A DNA stretch of 43,325 nucleotides from Desulfobulbus sp. GTDB lineage: Bacteria > Desulfobacterota > Desulfobulbia > Desulfobulbales > Desulfobulbaceae. Shown here piece by piece: positions 23,647 to 32,025 of the stretch. The translations under genes were made by a program, and so were the position numbers. The stretch spans positions 1 through 43,325 of the forward strand of contig JAAYDD010000064.1 in NCBI GenBank assembly GCA_012729435.1, written 5' to 3'. The notes under the pieces are model-generated. The model ran no database searches, was not told the origin of the DNA, and saw only the letters and a list, made by a program, of their open reading frames with translations. Position 1 is the stretch's first letter. Every line of letters begins with the position of its first letter.

Positions 23647-26364
23647 CTATTTCGGCATAGCAGCCAGTACCTTCTCCGGAAGAGCGGGAAGGTGTCGGAT
23701 ACGGGCTCCGCAGGCGTTGTAAATAGCGTTAATAACCGCAGCATGCGGACAGGTCAGCGGCAACTCGCCGGTACCCGATGCACCAAATGGACCATCCGGT
23801 CGCGGTGTCTCCACGTAGATGATCTCCATGTCATCGGGAATCTGCTTGATGTAAGGAAAGCCGGCTCCGGCCAGCGTCGAGTGTTTCTTGATATCCTCGA
23901 AATCCTCGGTCAGAGCAAGACCGATTCCCTGGGCCAGGCCTCCATAGATCTGACCGTCCACCACCAGCTTGTTGGCGATTGTACCGGCATCGGCAACACA
24001 GGTCATCCTCTCCACAGTGGTCTTGCCAGTGGCCACCTCTACAGCAACTTCAGCCATGAACAGACCGTACATATAGCAGCTGAAGGGATTTCCCTGGCCG
24101 TTCTCATCACAGTTGGTACCAGGAGATGTCCACTTGCCGACAACTTTGGTCGGGATGTTTTCGGCTACCATCTCGTCGTAGCTGCGGAAAGTGCCGTCCG
24201 CCTTCTTCATAGCGCCGAGCAACTCCTCACAGGCGACCCTCGTCGCCTGTCCGGTCATGACCTGGCTTCGGCTTCCGCCGGCCGGCCCTGAGTTAGGACA
24301 GACTTCGGTATCGTTCATCACAAGCCTGATCTTTTCCGGTCCGATGCCCAGTGGCCGCAGGGCTTCATGGGCCGTGGCCAGGGTTCCCATATCAGCACCC
24401 TGTCCATGATCTTCCCAGGTGTTGAAGATAGTGATGGTTCCGTCGGCGTTCAACTCTGCGTAGGCCTCAGAGGTATCAGGGCCGTCAAGTCCCGCGCCAT
24501 ACACGCCAAGGGAGATACCGACACCGTGCTTTACCTCTGCAGTCGACTGGGCGGCGGTTCGCTTCTTGGCCTCCTCGTATTTGGGGCGCAGTTTATCGAG
24601 CATCTCCGGCAGGGAGTAGACTTCCGGATCCTGCCCTGTCGGAGTTGTTGCGCCTTTACGATAGCAGTTCTTGTACCGCAACTCCAAAGGATCCATATTC
24701 AGCTTTTCGGCCAGCTCATCCATCAGGACCTCAGAGGCGAACTCCGACTGCGGTGCACCATAACCGCGGAAGGCAGATCCCCAGGCGTGGTTTGTGCACA
24801 CCGTTCGCCCCTCACCACGGATATTTTTTATATCATATCCGGCACCGATAAACTGAGCTCCGCGCAGGGTGAGCAGATCACCAAACTCGGAATACGGCCC
24901 ATGATCCACAGTCCAGTCCGTCTCCATGCCCAAAAGCGTGCCGTCCTTGCTTGCGGCCATACGAACGTTCATAAAGAACGGCGAACGCTTGCCGGTGTAG
25001 GTCTGCTGCTGGAAGTAGTTATAGCACAGATAGACCGGTCGTCCGGTGGCCATGGCTGCGGCACCTACCAGGGCTTCCATGGTGGGACTGAATTTGTAAC
25101 CGAAGGTACCGCCGGTGTTGTTCTGAACCAGGATAAGATTCTCCGGTTCAACTCCAAGGCCGGGCGCGATCATATAGAGGTGCAGGTGCAGACCGATGGA
25201 TTTGGAGTGAATAACGAGTTTTCCCTCGTCGTTGTGATAGGCAAAACCGACATCCGGTTCAATGGGCATATGGGGCTGACGTCCCACATAATAATCGCCT
25301 TCAGCAACCACGTCTGCCTTGTCAAAAATAGGCTTGGTTTCCTCACCTTTGACGATCTTCTGTATAAAGTACACATTGGGAGTACCGGGATGGATCTCTA
25401 TGGCATCGGGCTCCATGGCTGCAGGAGCACTCATGTAGGCCGGCAGTTCTTCGAGTTCCACCTTTACCTTCTTGGCTGCAGCCTTGGCATTCTTCTCGGT
25501 ATCGGCACAGACTATGGCAATGGCATCACCATACTGAAACACCTTGGTATCGCAAAGAATAGGACGGTCCCATCCGTCGCCCTTATTGGTCGGGAAGGTG
25601 ATGAGCCCGGTAATCCGGTTTTTCCCCTTGATATCCTTTGCCGTCACCACCTTGAAAACTCCGGGCATCTTCTCAGCTTCACTCGTATCCACTGAAAGGA
25701 TATTGGCATGAGAGACCTCTGCCTGAACAAGGGCGAGCTGCAGCGTCCCCTCCGGCAGGCGGAGAGCGGCGTCAGCACCAAAATCCCAGGTTCCGGTGAC
25801 CTTGGCTACTGCACTCGGTCTGGGCATGGTTCCGCCGAAAACCTTACCATCAGCCGGCAGTTTGTATGCCAGTTCCTGCATGGTCATCTTGCCTTGCAGC
25901 ACTTTGGCAGCGTCCCGTACTGAATCGACCAGCTGCTTGTAGCCGGTGCAGCGGCAGGCATTGCGATATCTTTGAAACCAGTCGCGGATGTCTTCTCTGG
26001 ATGGATCACTGTTCTGATCCAGCAGAGCCTTGCCGGAAACAATGAAGCCAGGTGTGCAAAAGCCGCACTGAGCGCCACCGTGCACCATCCACGCAAGTTG
26101 CAGGGCATGCAGATCCGAAGGAGTACCAACACCCTCTATGGTGGTGATCGCCGCTCCCTCCGGAACACGGCTCATCCTGGTGACACAGGACCGGATCAGT
26201 TTGCCGTCCATGATGACGTTACAGGCACCGCACTGTCCCTGACCACAGCCGACTTTTGTTCCGGTAAGGTGCAGACTCTTTCTGATCACATCTGACAACA
26301 GATCAGACTCTTCTGCAAACACCGTCCGTTCGATACCGTTAACAAGCAATTTCCGTTTAATCAT
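23647..26364 (-). CDS. mop: Molybdenum-dependent aldehyde oxidoreductase (Mop type)
   Basis: Oxidises aldehydes to carboxylic acids at a molybdopterin-cytosine-dinucleotide centre. 905 residues from the ATG at 26364, behind AGGAGGAG; the open frame extends 15 residues farther upstream without a ribosome site. The N-terminal plant-type cluster ligands are in TGTKVGCGQGQCGACNVI. The second cluster follows in GGAQCGFCTPGF and NACRCTGYKQL. Then come the molybdenum domains (GKNRITGLITFPTNKGDGWDRPILCD, GYGAPQSEFASEVLMDELAEKL, GPAGGSRSQVMTGQA). The C-terminal GASGTGELPL carries the active-site Glu known from D. gigas Mop (907 residues), to which it is strikingly similar from memory. No FAD domain, as in Mop. 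Confidence 0.95.
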   Translation of the reverse strand: MIKRKLLVNGIERTVFAEESDLLSDVIRKSLHLTGTKVGCGQGQCGACNVIMDGKLIRSCVTRMSRVPEGAAITTIEGVGTPSDLHALQLAWMVHGGAQCGFCTPGFIVSGKALLDQNSDPSREDIRDWFQRYRNACRCTGYKQLVDSVRDAAKVLQGKMTMQELAYKLPADGKVFGGTMPRPSAVAKVTGTWDFGADAALRLPEGTLQLALVQAEVSHANILSVDTSEAEKMPGVFKVVTAKDIKGKNRITGLITFPTNKGDGWDRPILCDTKVFQYGDAIAIVCADTEKNAKAAAKKVKVELEELPAYMSAPAAMEPDAIEIHPGTPNVYFIQKIVKGEETKPIFDKADVVAEGDYYVGRQPHMPIEPDVGFAYHNDEGKLVIHSKSIGLHLHLYMIAPGLGVEPENLILVQNNTGGTFGYKFSPTMEALVGAAAMATGRPVYLCYNYFQQQTYTGKRSPFFMNVRMAASKDGTLLGMETDWTVDHGPYSEFGDLLTLRGAQFIGAGYDIKNIRGEGRTVCTNHAWGSAFRGYGAPQSEFASEVLMDELAEKLNMDPLELRYKNCYRKGATTPTGQDPEVYSLPEMLDKLRPKYEEAKKRTAAQSTAEVKHGVGISLGVYGAGLDGPDTSEAYAELNADGTITIFNTWEDHGQGADMGTLATAHEALRPLGIGPEKIRLVMNDTEVCPNSGPAGGSRSQVMTGQATRVACEELLGAMKKADGTFRSYDEMVAENIPTKVVGKWTSPGTNCDENGQGNPFSCYMYGLFMAEVAVEVATGKTTVERMTCVADAGTIANKLVVDGQIYGGLAQGIGLALTEDFEDIKKHSTLAGAGFPYIKQIPDDMEIIYVETPRPDGPFGASGTGELPLTCPHAAVINAIYNACGARIRHLPALPEKVLAAMPK

Positions 26365-26427
26365 ACGCTCCTCCTCGGCGCAAGTGGTCTCGATGACTCT
26401 CTCGTACAATGAAAATAATAACTATAT

Positions 26428-26456
26428 TTTATAACCTACCTCGGTAAAAAAACCAA
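26428..26456 (-). promoter_or_regulatory. Candidate sigma-70-like promoter for mop
   Basis: On the minus strand, TTGGTT (26456-26451) and TATAAA (26433-26428) are separated by 17 bases. The -10 is good and the -35 weak. The start would be near 26421, about 57 bases ahead of the mop ATG. I see no GG-N10-GC element in front of mop. Confidence 0.4.
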
Positions 26457-26519
26457 CTGTCCTGACAGCAGTCGGGCACCTGGCTCCGCACAATCGTTTC
26501 TCCACCGTGTAAAATAACC

Positions 26520-26545
26520 ACGGGGCGGAAAACATTCCGCCCCGT
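26520..26545 (-). terminator. Hairpin downstream of the first iron alcohol dehydrogenase
   Basis: ACGGGGCGGAA (26520-26530) pairs perfectly with TTCCGCCCCGT (26535-26545) over a 4-base loop. On the minus strand it is followed by GGTTATTTT. It separates the dehydrogenase (ends 26651) from the mop promoter. Its GC core matches the hairpin on the other side of mop. Confidence 0.65.
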
Positions 26546-26650
26546 TCCACCCTTCCGGATCTCTGTTCAGCTCCTCATCGTGCCTGCGACACGGTCAGGA
26601 GGATGTCCACAGCCTACGCTCTTGAAAAGAGAATGCGACGGAAGATCCTC

Positions 26651-27832
26651 TTAAAGAGCCGCGGTGTAGATAGCTTTTACATCCTCATCCTTCGGACAGC
26701 GCGGGTTGGTCAGTCCGCAGGCATCCTTCTGGGCATTGGCAACCATGGTATCAATATCGGATGCCTTTACCTCTTTACCGTACCGCTTACCGAGTTCAAT
26801 CAGACCGGCCGGAATACCGATGTCAGCTGACAGCTTTTTAATGGCAACGAGTGCGAGTTCAGCGGCGTCTCGAGGCGCAAGACCTGCGGTATTCTCGCCC
26901 ATGAGCTCTGCGATCTTGATGAAACGATCCATCTTGGCTATCAGGTTGAAACGCTCAACGTGCGGCAGAAGAATGGCGTTACACTCACCGTGCGGCAGGT
27001 CATAAAAACCTCCCAACTGGTGCGCCATGGCATGCACGTGACCAAGGCTCGCGTTGTTGAAAGCCATACCTGCAAGATACTGCGCAAAACACATCCCTTC
27101 CCGGGCCTCAAGATCCTGCCCATTCGCCACTGCCGGTCGCAGATACTTGGCGATCAGCTCAATGGCTTTTTCCGCAGCAGAGTCGGTCATGGGGGTTGCA
27201 ATGGTGGACACATAGGCTTCAACGGCGTGGGTCAAGGCATCCATACCCGTCGCTGCGGTAAGTGCAGGCGGCATTCCTACCATCAGCAGCGGATCGTCAA
27301 CAGCAACGCCCGGCGTGACACGCCAGTCCACAATGGCCATCTTCACCTTGCGGGCAAGATCGGTGATGATGCAGAAACGGGTCATCTCGGATGCGGTACC
27401 TGCTGTGGTGTTAACCGCTACGTATGGGGGCATGGGTTTACTTGACTTATCAACACCCTCAAAATCATGGATTTTGCCGCCATTTGCAATGACCAGTCCA
27501 ATACCTTTACCGCAGTCATGTGAAGAACCGCCGCCCAGGGTGATCAGACTGTCGCAGTTGTTCTTTTTGTATACGTCAACACCGTCGTGCACGTTTTTGT
27601 CAGTCGGGTTCGGGATGGTCTCGTCAAAAACCACGTAATCCATCTTCGCTTCATCAAGCAGATCTGTGATCTGTTTCGTTATCCCGGCGCCGGTGATCCC
27701 CTTGTCCGTAACGATCAAAGGTTTGGTACCGCCAAGTGCTCTGATTTTTTCAGGAATCTGTTTTGCAGCGCCAATACCGATCAATGTTACGCTAGGAATG
27801 AAGTATCCGTACACCTGCTCTCGTACTGCCAT
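26651..27832 (-). CDS. Iron-containing alcohol dehydrogenase (group III) 1
   Basis: NAD(P)-dependent interconversion of primary alcohols and aldehydes. 393 residues from the ATG at 27832, behind AAGGGGG; the frame runs 5 codons farther up without support. Family motifs: IGIGAAKQIPEKI near the N-terminus, the cofactor-binding LGGGSSHDCGKGIGL, NTTAGTASEMTRF, and the metal-ligand region LGHVHAMAHQLGGFYDLPHGECNAILLPHV, with the characteristic histidines. The upstream sigma-54 promoter and the adjacent regulator indicate nitrogen-free, activator-dependent control. It sits between mop and the regulator, which suggests a joint alcohol/aldehyde task. Confidence 0.93.
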   Translation of the reverse strand: MAVREQVYGYFIPSVTLIGIGAAKQIPEKIRALGGTKPLIVTDKGITGAGITKQITDLLDEAKMDYVVFDETIPNPTDKNVHDGVDVYKKNNCDSLITLGGGSSHDCGKGIGLVIANGGKIHDFEGVDKSSKPMPPYVAVNTTAGTASEMTRFCIITDLARKVKMAIVDWRVTPGVAVDDPLLMVGMPPALTAATGMDALTHAVEAYVSTIATPMTDSAAEKAIELIAKYLRPAVANGQDLEAREGMCFAQYLAGMAFNNASLGHVHAMAHQLGGFYDLPHGECNAILLPHVERFNLIAKMDRFIKIAELMGENTAGLAPRDAAELALVAIKKLSADIGIPAGLIELGKRYGKEVKASDIDTMVANAQKDACGLTNPRCPKDEDVKAIYTAAL

Positions 27833-27900
27833 GATATCCCCCTTCAAAAAAAATGGTTACGTTCTAATTTTCTGCATGCATGCACTATGCTACACTTGCA

Positions 27901-27919
27901 AGCAATTCTCATGCCCGAA
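27901..27919 (-). promoter_or_regulatory. Sigma-54 (-24/-12) promoter for alcohol dehydrogenase 1
   Basis: On the minus strand, GGGCATG (27916-27910) and TTGC (27905-27902) fit the GG-N10-GC rule exactly and most of the TGGCACG-N4-TTGC consensus. Transcription would begin near 27891, about 59 bases before the ATG. The sigma-54 activator gene is adjacent. Confidence 0.75.
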
Positions 27920-28002
27920 AAGAATCCTATTCATTTCCACAGGTTAGTGCGAAGAGGAGAGACTGATCTGCAGACAAACCATCCCAGTCGCTGCAGACAA
28001 TG

Positions 28003-28107
28003 GACACAAAAAGCTCAAGAAGAGAGAAAAAGTTACATCAATAAGGGGAGTTATGCAGGCTGGGACAACATGACACGGGACAATCTGCAAATGGGTCATA
28101 TTGACAC
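28003..28107. promoter_or_regulatory. Repeated candidate activator sites upstream of the sigma-54 promoter
   Basis: Two 15-base direct repeats with 11/15 identity, GGGACAACATGACAC (28062-28076) and GGGTCATATTGACAC (28093-28107), start 31 bases apart, about three helical turns. The second holds a perfect GTCA-TAT-TGAC palindrome (28095-28105). A third GACACAAAAA copy lies at 28003-28012. They sit about 100-200 bases upstream of the -24 element, where enhancer sites of NtrC-type regulators usually lie. Confidence 0.4.
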
Positions 28108-28158
28108 AAAAACAATGCCCTCTGAATGTCTGGCGGGTAACGTTGGTGGAGTGCTCCC

Positions 28159-29496
28159 CTACTGGATGGAGTATTGCTGCAGTTTTCGATAAAGGGTTTT
28201 ACGACTGATCCCCAAAACTTCCGCAGTTTTTTGACGGTTGCCGCCATGGGCGTTCAGTAATTTGAGGATATGCTGTCTTTCAATGGATTCCAGGGAAAGG
28301 GCACTTCCTTCACCTTCGGCTGATTCAATTAATTCGTGCGGAAGGCAGCGTTCTGTAATTATCCCGTTTTCCGCGAGAATTATGGAGCGCTCGATCACAT
28401 TCCGCAGTTCCCGGATATTTCCAGGCCAGTTGTAGTGAAGAATACAGTCCATGGCACTGTCAACCACCCGATAACGGACCTTCTCTGTCCCGAGAGTCGT
28501 CAGAAAATAGTCAACGAGAAGCGGAATATCCTCCTTACGCTGTCTGAGAGACGGGATGTGGATATTAAAGGCATTGATCCGATGAAACAGCGCTTCATTG
28601 AACCGCCCCATCTCCACCTCCTCCTGCAGGTGGCGGTTGGTCGCAAAGATGAATCGGATATCAACGGTCCGTTCCTCTTTTTCGCCGACTCGGCGATAGG
28701 TACCGGTTTCCAGCACTCTGAGCAGAGACGCCTGCACTGCAAGAGGCAGCTCACCGATTTCGTCAAGAAAGAGCGTGCTGCCGTGGGCAAAGGACAACAG
28801 TCCCTCCTGGGATGTATCCGCCCCGGTAAAAGCCCCTTTGACATGCCCGAACAACTCGCTGCGCGCCAGTTCTTTTTGTAAAGAGGCACAGTTCTTTACC
28901 ACCATCGGGCTCACCGCCAGGGGAGACCCCTGGTGAATGGCACGTGCAGCAACATCTTTCCCGACGCCGGATTCTCCGGTGATCAGCACGGGTATTTTTG
29001 CCGGAGCGACCTTCTTGATGAGAAACTGAATTTCACTGATAGCCTGCGAATTACCGATAAATCGGACTGATTTGATACTACTGTCCGCATTGTGCCTCAA
29101 CAGGTCGTTTTCACGAGCCAACCGTACCCTATGATGAGCTCTTTCAATCAGCAGATCAAGCCGGTCCAGATGAAAGGGTTTTCTGATAAAATCATAGGCG
29201 CCAAGTTTCATGGCCTCTACGGCGATGTCAATATCACCATGACCCGTCACCATGATGACCTCGGTATGCGGAACCAATTCACGGGTTTGAATGAGTAAGT
29301 CCAGATCTGAAGTATCCGGCAGACGCAGATCCATAAGGATAACGTCAAACCGGTGGTTTCGCATCATCGCCAGGGCTGAGGCTGCATCGGCGGCGGTCTT
29401 GACCTCCCGTCTCTCTGTTGACAGCTCTTTCTGCAACAGGCGCCGGATGGACTCCTCATCATCAATAACCAGCACGGAATAGGTCTGCTGCATCAT
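28159..29496 (-). CDS. Sigma-54-dependent response regulator (NtrC family)
   Basis: 445 residues in three modules. The receiver domain has VLVIDDEES and the phosphorylated Asp at about 56 in VILMDLRLP. The AAA+ domain has Walker A ITGESGVGKDVAARAIH, the sigma-54 contact loop GAFTGAD, Walker B LFLDEIGEL, and RRVGEKEERTVDIRFIFATN. The C-terminal Fis-type helix-turn-helix is NAHGGNRQKTAEVLGISRKTLYRKLQQY. It activates sigma-54 promoters after phosphorylation. Its start overlaps the kinase stop by 4 bases. The nearest sigma-54 promoter found is that of alcohol dehydrogenase 1, directly downstream on the same strand. Confidence 0.95.
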   Translation of the reverse strand: MMQQTYSVLVIDDEESIRRLLQKELSTERREVKTAADAASALAMMRNHRFDVILMDLRLPDTSDLDLLIQTRELVPHTEVIMVTGHGDIDIAVEAMKLGAYDFIRKPFHLDRLDLLIERAHHRVRLARENDLLRHNADSSIKSVRFIGNSQAISEIQFLIKKVAPAKIPVLITGESGVGKDVAARAIHQGSPLAVSPMVVKNCASLQKELARSELFGHVKGAFTGADTSQEGLLSFAHGSTLFLDEIGELPLAVQASLLRVLETGTYRRVGEKEERTVDIRFIFATNRHLQEEVEMGRFNEALFHRINAFNIHIPSLRQRKEDIPLLVDYFLTTLGTEKVRYRVVDSAMDCILHYNWPGNIRELRNVIERSIILAENGIITERCLPHELIESAEGEGSALSLESIERQHILKLLNAHGGNRQKTAEVLGISRKTLYRKLQQYSIQ

Positions 29497-30686
29497 TCAG
29501 CCACTCCTGCCGGGAAGGTAATGGTAAACTTCGATCCCACCCCTTCCACACTGGTAACAAAGATTCTTCCTCCATGCTGCTTAACGATGGTGTAGCAGGT
29601 GGACAGCCCTATGCCGATACCTTTGCCGACGGCTTTCGTTGTAAAAAAGGGCTCAAAAAGTTTCTCTTTCAACTCCTCAGGAATACCGCAACCGCTGTCC
29701 TCAACGACAAGTTCGCTGCCTGCATCACTGGAGCGGGTAATTATCCGAACAGTTCCCCTGTCGTCTATGGCGTCAAAGGCATTGGTCAACAGGTTTATGA
29801 CAACCTGTTTCAATTGTGACTCATCACCCTCTATAAGTATGGCCTGGTTGCTCAACTCGGTGTTCACCGTTATCCGCGACCGCTCCTTCAACCATGGTTT
29901 AAGAATAAAAAGCGTGTCGATCACACACTGGTTCAGGTCAAGAGGGGCCTTACTCGAACTGACCGGACGGCTAAAGGTGAGCAGTGTCTGCACAATGTCC
30001 CGACAACGCATACATTCTTGTATGATCGTATCGGTATATTCACGGAAATCCTCATAAACGGCCGGTTCTATTTTTTGTTCGAGCCGATCCAGCCTCTTTT
30101 TGAGGCCCTGGGCAAAACCGTGTATGGCCGTCAGTGGGTTGTTGATTTCATGTGCGACTCCTGCAGCCAGCACCCCGACCGTCGCCATTTTTTCCGCCTG
30201 ATAAAATTGCGCCTGGAACTTTTTCTCCAGGGTCACATCCCGTTTAAACAAAAGAACCTGTCGTTCGTCGAATCGACCGATTTTCAAAGGAGAGGCAACT
30301 ATCTCATAGTGTTTGAACTCACCCTTTATCTTGATAATACACAGATCCTTGACCACTTCACCTCGATCAAGCGCCTGTAAGACAGGGCAATGCTCACACG
30401 GTTCCTGCTGTCCCCGGAAAATATCGAAACAGTGTCGGCCAATGGGATGTTCATAGGGAAACCACTCCAGGAAAACGTGATTCACCCGTTGAATGATCAA
30501 GCGGTCTGACAGCACAGCCATAAGATCTGTGATTCCGTCGAGAAGCGCTTGATTTTCCTTTCGCTTTTCCTCCAGCTCCCGATTTGAATTTTTCAGCAGC
30601 TCGATTTTGGCCTGCACTTCCTGATAAAAGCCGACCTTGCAATGTTCAATACCAATGAGATCTGCCAGCGTGGTTATGTGCCGCAT
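29493..30686 (-). CDS. Soluble PAS-domain histidine kinase
   Basis: 397 residues from the ATG at 30686, which shares its A with the TGA stop of dehydrogenase 2; an in-frame GTG 6 bases upstream is the alternative. An N-terminal coiled coil (about 25-50) leads to a PAS-like sensor with RHCFDIFRGQQEPCEHCPVLQAL: C86 and the CxxCP pair C97/C100. The HisKA box GVAHEINNPLTAIHG has its phosphorylated His at about 179. The ATPase domain carries NLLTNAFDAI (N box), VEDSGCGIPEEL (G1), FEPFFTTKAVGKGIGIGLSTC (F and G2). No membrane segment, so it senses an internal signal. It is the cognate partner of the response regulator behind it. Confidence 0.92.
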   Translation of the reverse strand: MRHITTLADLIGIEHCKVGFYQEVQAKIELLKNSNRELEEKRKENQALLDGITDLMAVLSDRLIIQRVNHVFLEWFPYEHPIGRHCFDIFRGQQEPCEHCPVLQALDRGEVVKDLCIIKIKGEFKHYEIVASPLKIGRFDERQVLLFKRDVTLEKKFQAQFYQAEKMATVGVLAAGVAHEINNPLTAIHGFAQGLKKRLDRLEQKIEPAVYEDFREYTDTIIQECMRCRDIVQTLLTFSRPVSSSKAPLDLNQCVIDTLFILKPWLKERSRITVNTELSNQAILIEGDESQLKQVVINLLTNAFDAIDDRGTVRIITRSSDAGSELVVEDSGCGIPEELKEKLFEPFFTTKAVGKGIGIGLSTCYTIVKQHGGRIFVTSVEGVGSKFTITFPAGVAE

Positions 30687-31834
30687 CACCACACCTCGTC
30701 GAGGATCTGCATAAATTCATTCTGGGTGGCCGGTTTCGGATTGGTCAGATTGCAGGCATCCTGTACAGCCAGCCGGCAAAGAGAGGTGAGAGTCGATTTA
30801 TTCTGCTGAGGAATCATTTGCTGCAGACGAAGCGGTACATTAAAAGAGGTAAAAAATTCTTCAAGTCTGTCGATCCCCTTTTGGGCTGTTTCCAGATCAG
30901 TTGCAGCCTGTCCTTTTAAGATGACTTTTCCTATCTCGGCCATCTTCCGCGTGTTAAACCGCAGGTTGAACCGCATAACAGAAGGCAGGAGAATCGGGTG
31001 AATCACGCCGTGTCGCATATCAAAATGCCCGCCGAGAGAATGGGCCAGCGCGTGCTCTGCACCAAGGCCGGCATTGCTGAAGGCCATGGACGCTGAAACC
31101 GAGGCAATGCTCAGTTGTTCCAGTGCATCCAGCGAACGCAACTTTACCGCGGCCTGCAGATTATTGAGGATCAGATCAATGGCCTTCAGAGAATGCATCT
31201 CCGTAAGCGGAGAGGCGATTCGTGACATATAGGCCTCAACTGCATGGGCAAGGGCATCCACCGCTGACTGAACAATGAGAGATTCTGTCTTGGTCTGTAA
31301 AATCAGCGGATCGACAATGGAGATATTCGGCACAAGTGTTCGGGTGATGATGGACATCTTCACCTTGCGTTCCATGTCGGTGATGATGCAAAACTGACTG
31401 ATATCCGAGCCGTTACCGGCGGTGGTGGTGATCAGCATCATCGGCGGGAGAGGACGCGGCACACGGTTTGCTCCCTCATAGTCCCTGATTTTTCCACCGT
31501 TACCGGCTATGATGGCCACACCTTTGGCCGTATCCAGGACGCTGCCGCCCCCGATGGCGATGATGACATCCGCATCGTTTTTCAGATAAAATTCAGCACC
31601 CTGCTCGACCTGATAGTCACGGGGGTTGGACACAACGCCGGAATAATAGATCCACTTGATTCCTTCGCTGTCCAAAACATCCAAAAGATGCTGCAGCCAG
31701 CCGGCCTTTTCAATCCCCTCATCACTTACAACAAATGCTTTTTTTGCCCCCAGGCTCCGGGCACACTGACCTGCATAGTTGAGGCTGCCTCGACCGAAAA
31801 TAATCTCAGGAATGGCAAACTTAGAAATGTGCAC
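30686..31834 (-). CDS. Iron-containing alcohol dehydrogenase 2
   Basis: 382 residues from a GTG at 31834, preceded by AGGGAG at 6-base spacing; another GTG 18 bases upstream (31852) is possible but lacks such a site. Motifs of the family: FGRGSLNYAG, IAIGGGSVLDTAKGVA, TTTAGNGSDISQF, and the metal region GAEHALAHSLGGHFDMRHGVIHPILLPSVM. It is clearly a paralogue of the dehydrogenase at 26651-27832 but distinct in sequence, so it may have a different alcohol range. It is the first gene of a three-gene unit with the kinase and regulator; the kinase start overlaps its stop. No sigma-54 element is evident in front of it. Confidence 0.92.
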   Translation of the reverse strand: MHISKFAIPEIIFGRGSLNYAGQCARSLGAKKAFVVSDEGIEKAGWLQHLLDVLDSEGIKWIYYSGVVSNPRDYQVEQGAEFYLKNDADVIIAIGGGSVLDTAKGVAIIAGNGGKIRDYEGANRVPRPLPPMMLITTTAGNGSDISQFCIITDMERKVKMSIITRTLVPNISIVDPLILQTKTESLIVQSAVDALAHAVEAYMSRIASPLTEMHSLKAIDLILNNLQAAVKLRSLDALEQLSIASVSASMAFSNAGLGAEHALAHSLGGHFDMRHGVIHPILLPSVMRFNLRFNTRKMAEIGKVILKGQAATDLETAQKGIDRLEEFFTSFNVPLRLQQMIPQQNKSTLTSLCRLAVQDACNLTNPKPATQNEFMQILDEVW

Positions 31835-32025
31835 CGTGAACTCCCTGTACACCAGGAAGATAAAGGATGTAATGAAATACTAGACAGGTATCTGATCGCA
31901 GGCCATGTCAAAAAAATTATTGTTCACACAATAAGATTACTATGACCCGGTTGAATTTATCAACAAAATAATCCTGAACAGATCTGGAGCTTCAGGCTGT
32001 ATTGGCCCGGTCTCTTAACCCGCTG

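Noticed and set aside
24367-25695. 442-codon plus-strand open frame opposite mop
   Set aside because: It is the reverse complement of the well-supported mop gene, with no ribosome site or family motif.
26365-26500. Sigma-54 promoter in front of mop
   Set aside because: No GG-N10-GC element was found on the minus strand. A sigma-70-like pair fits better.
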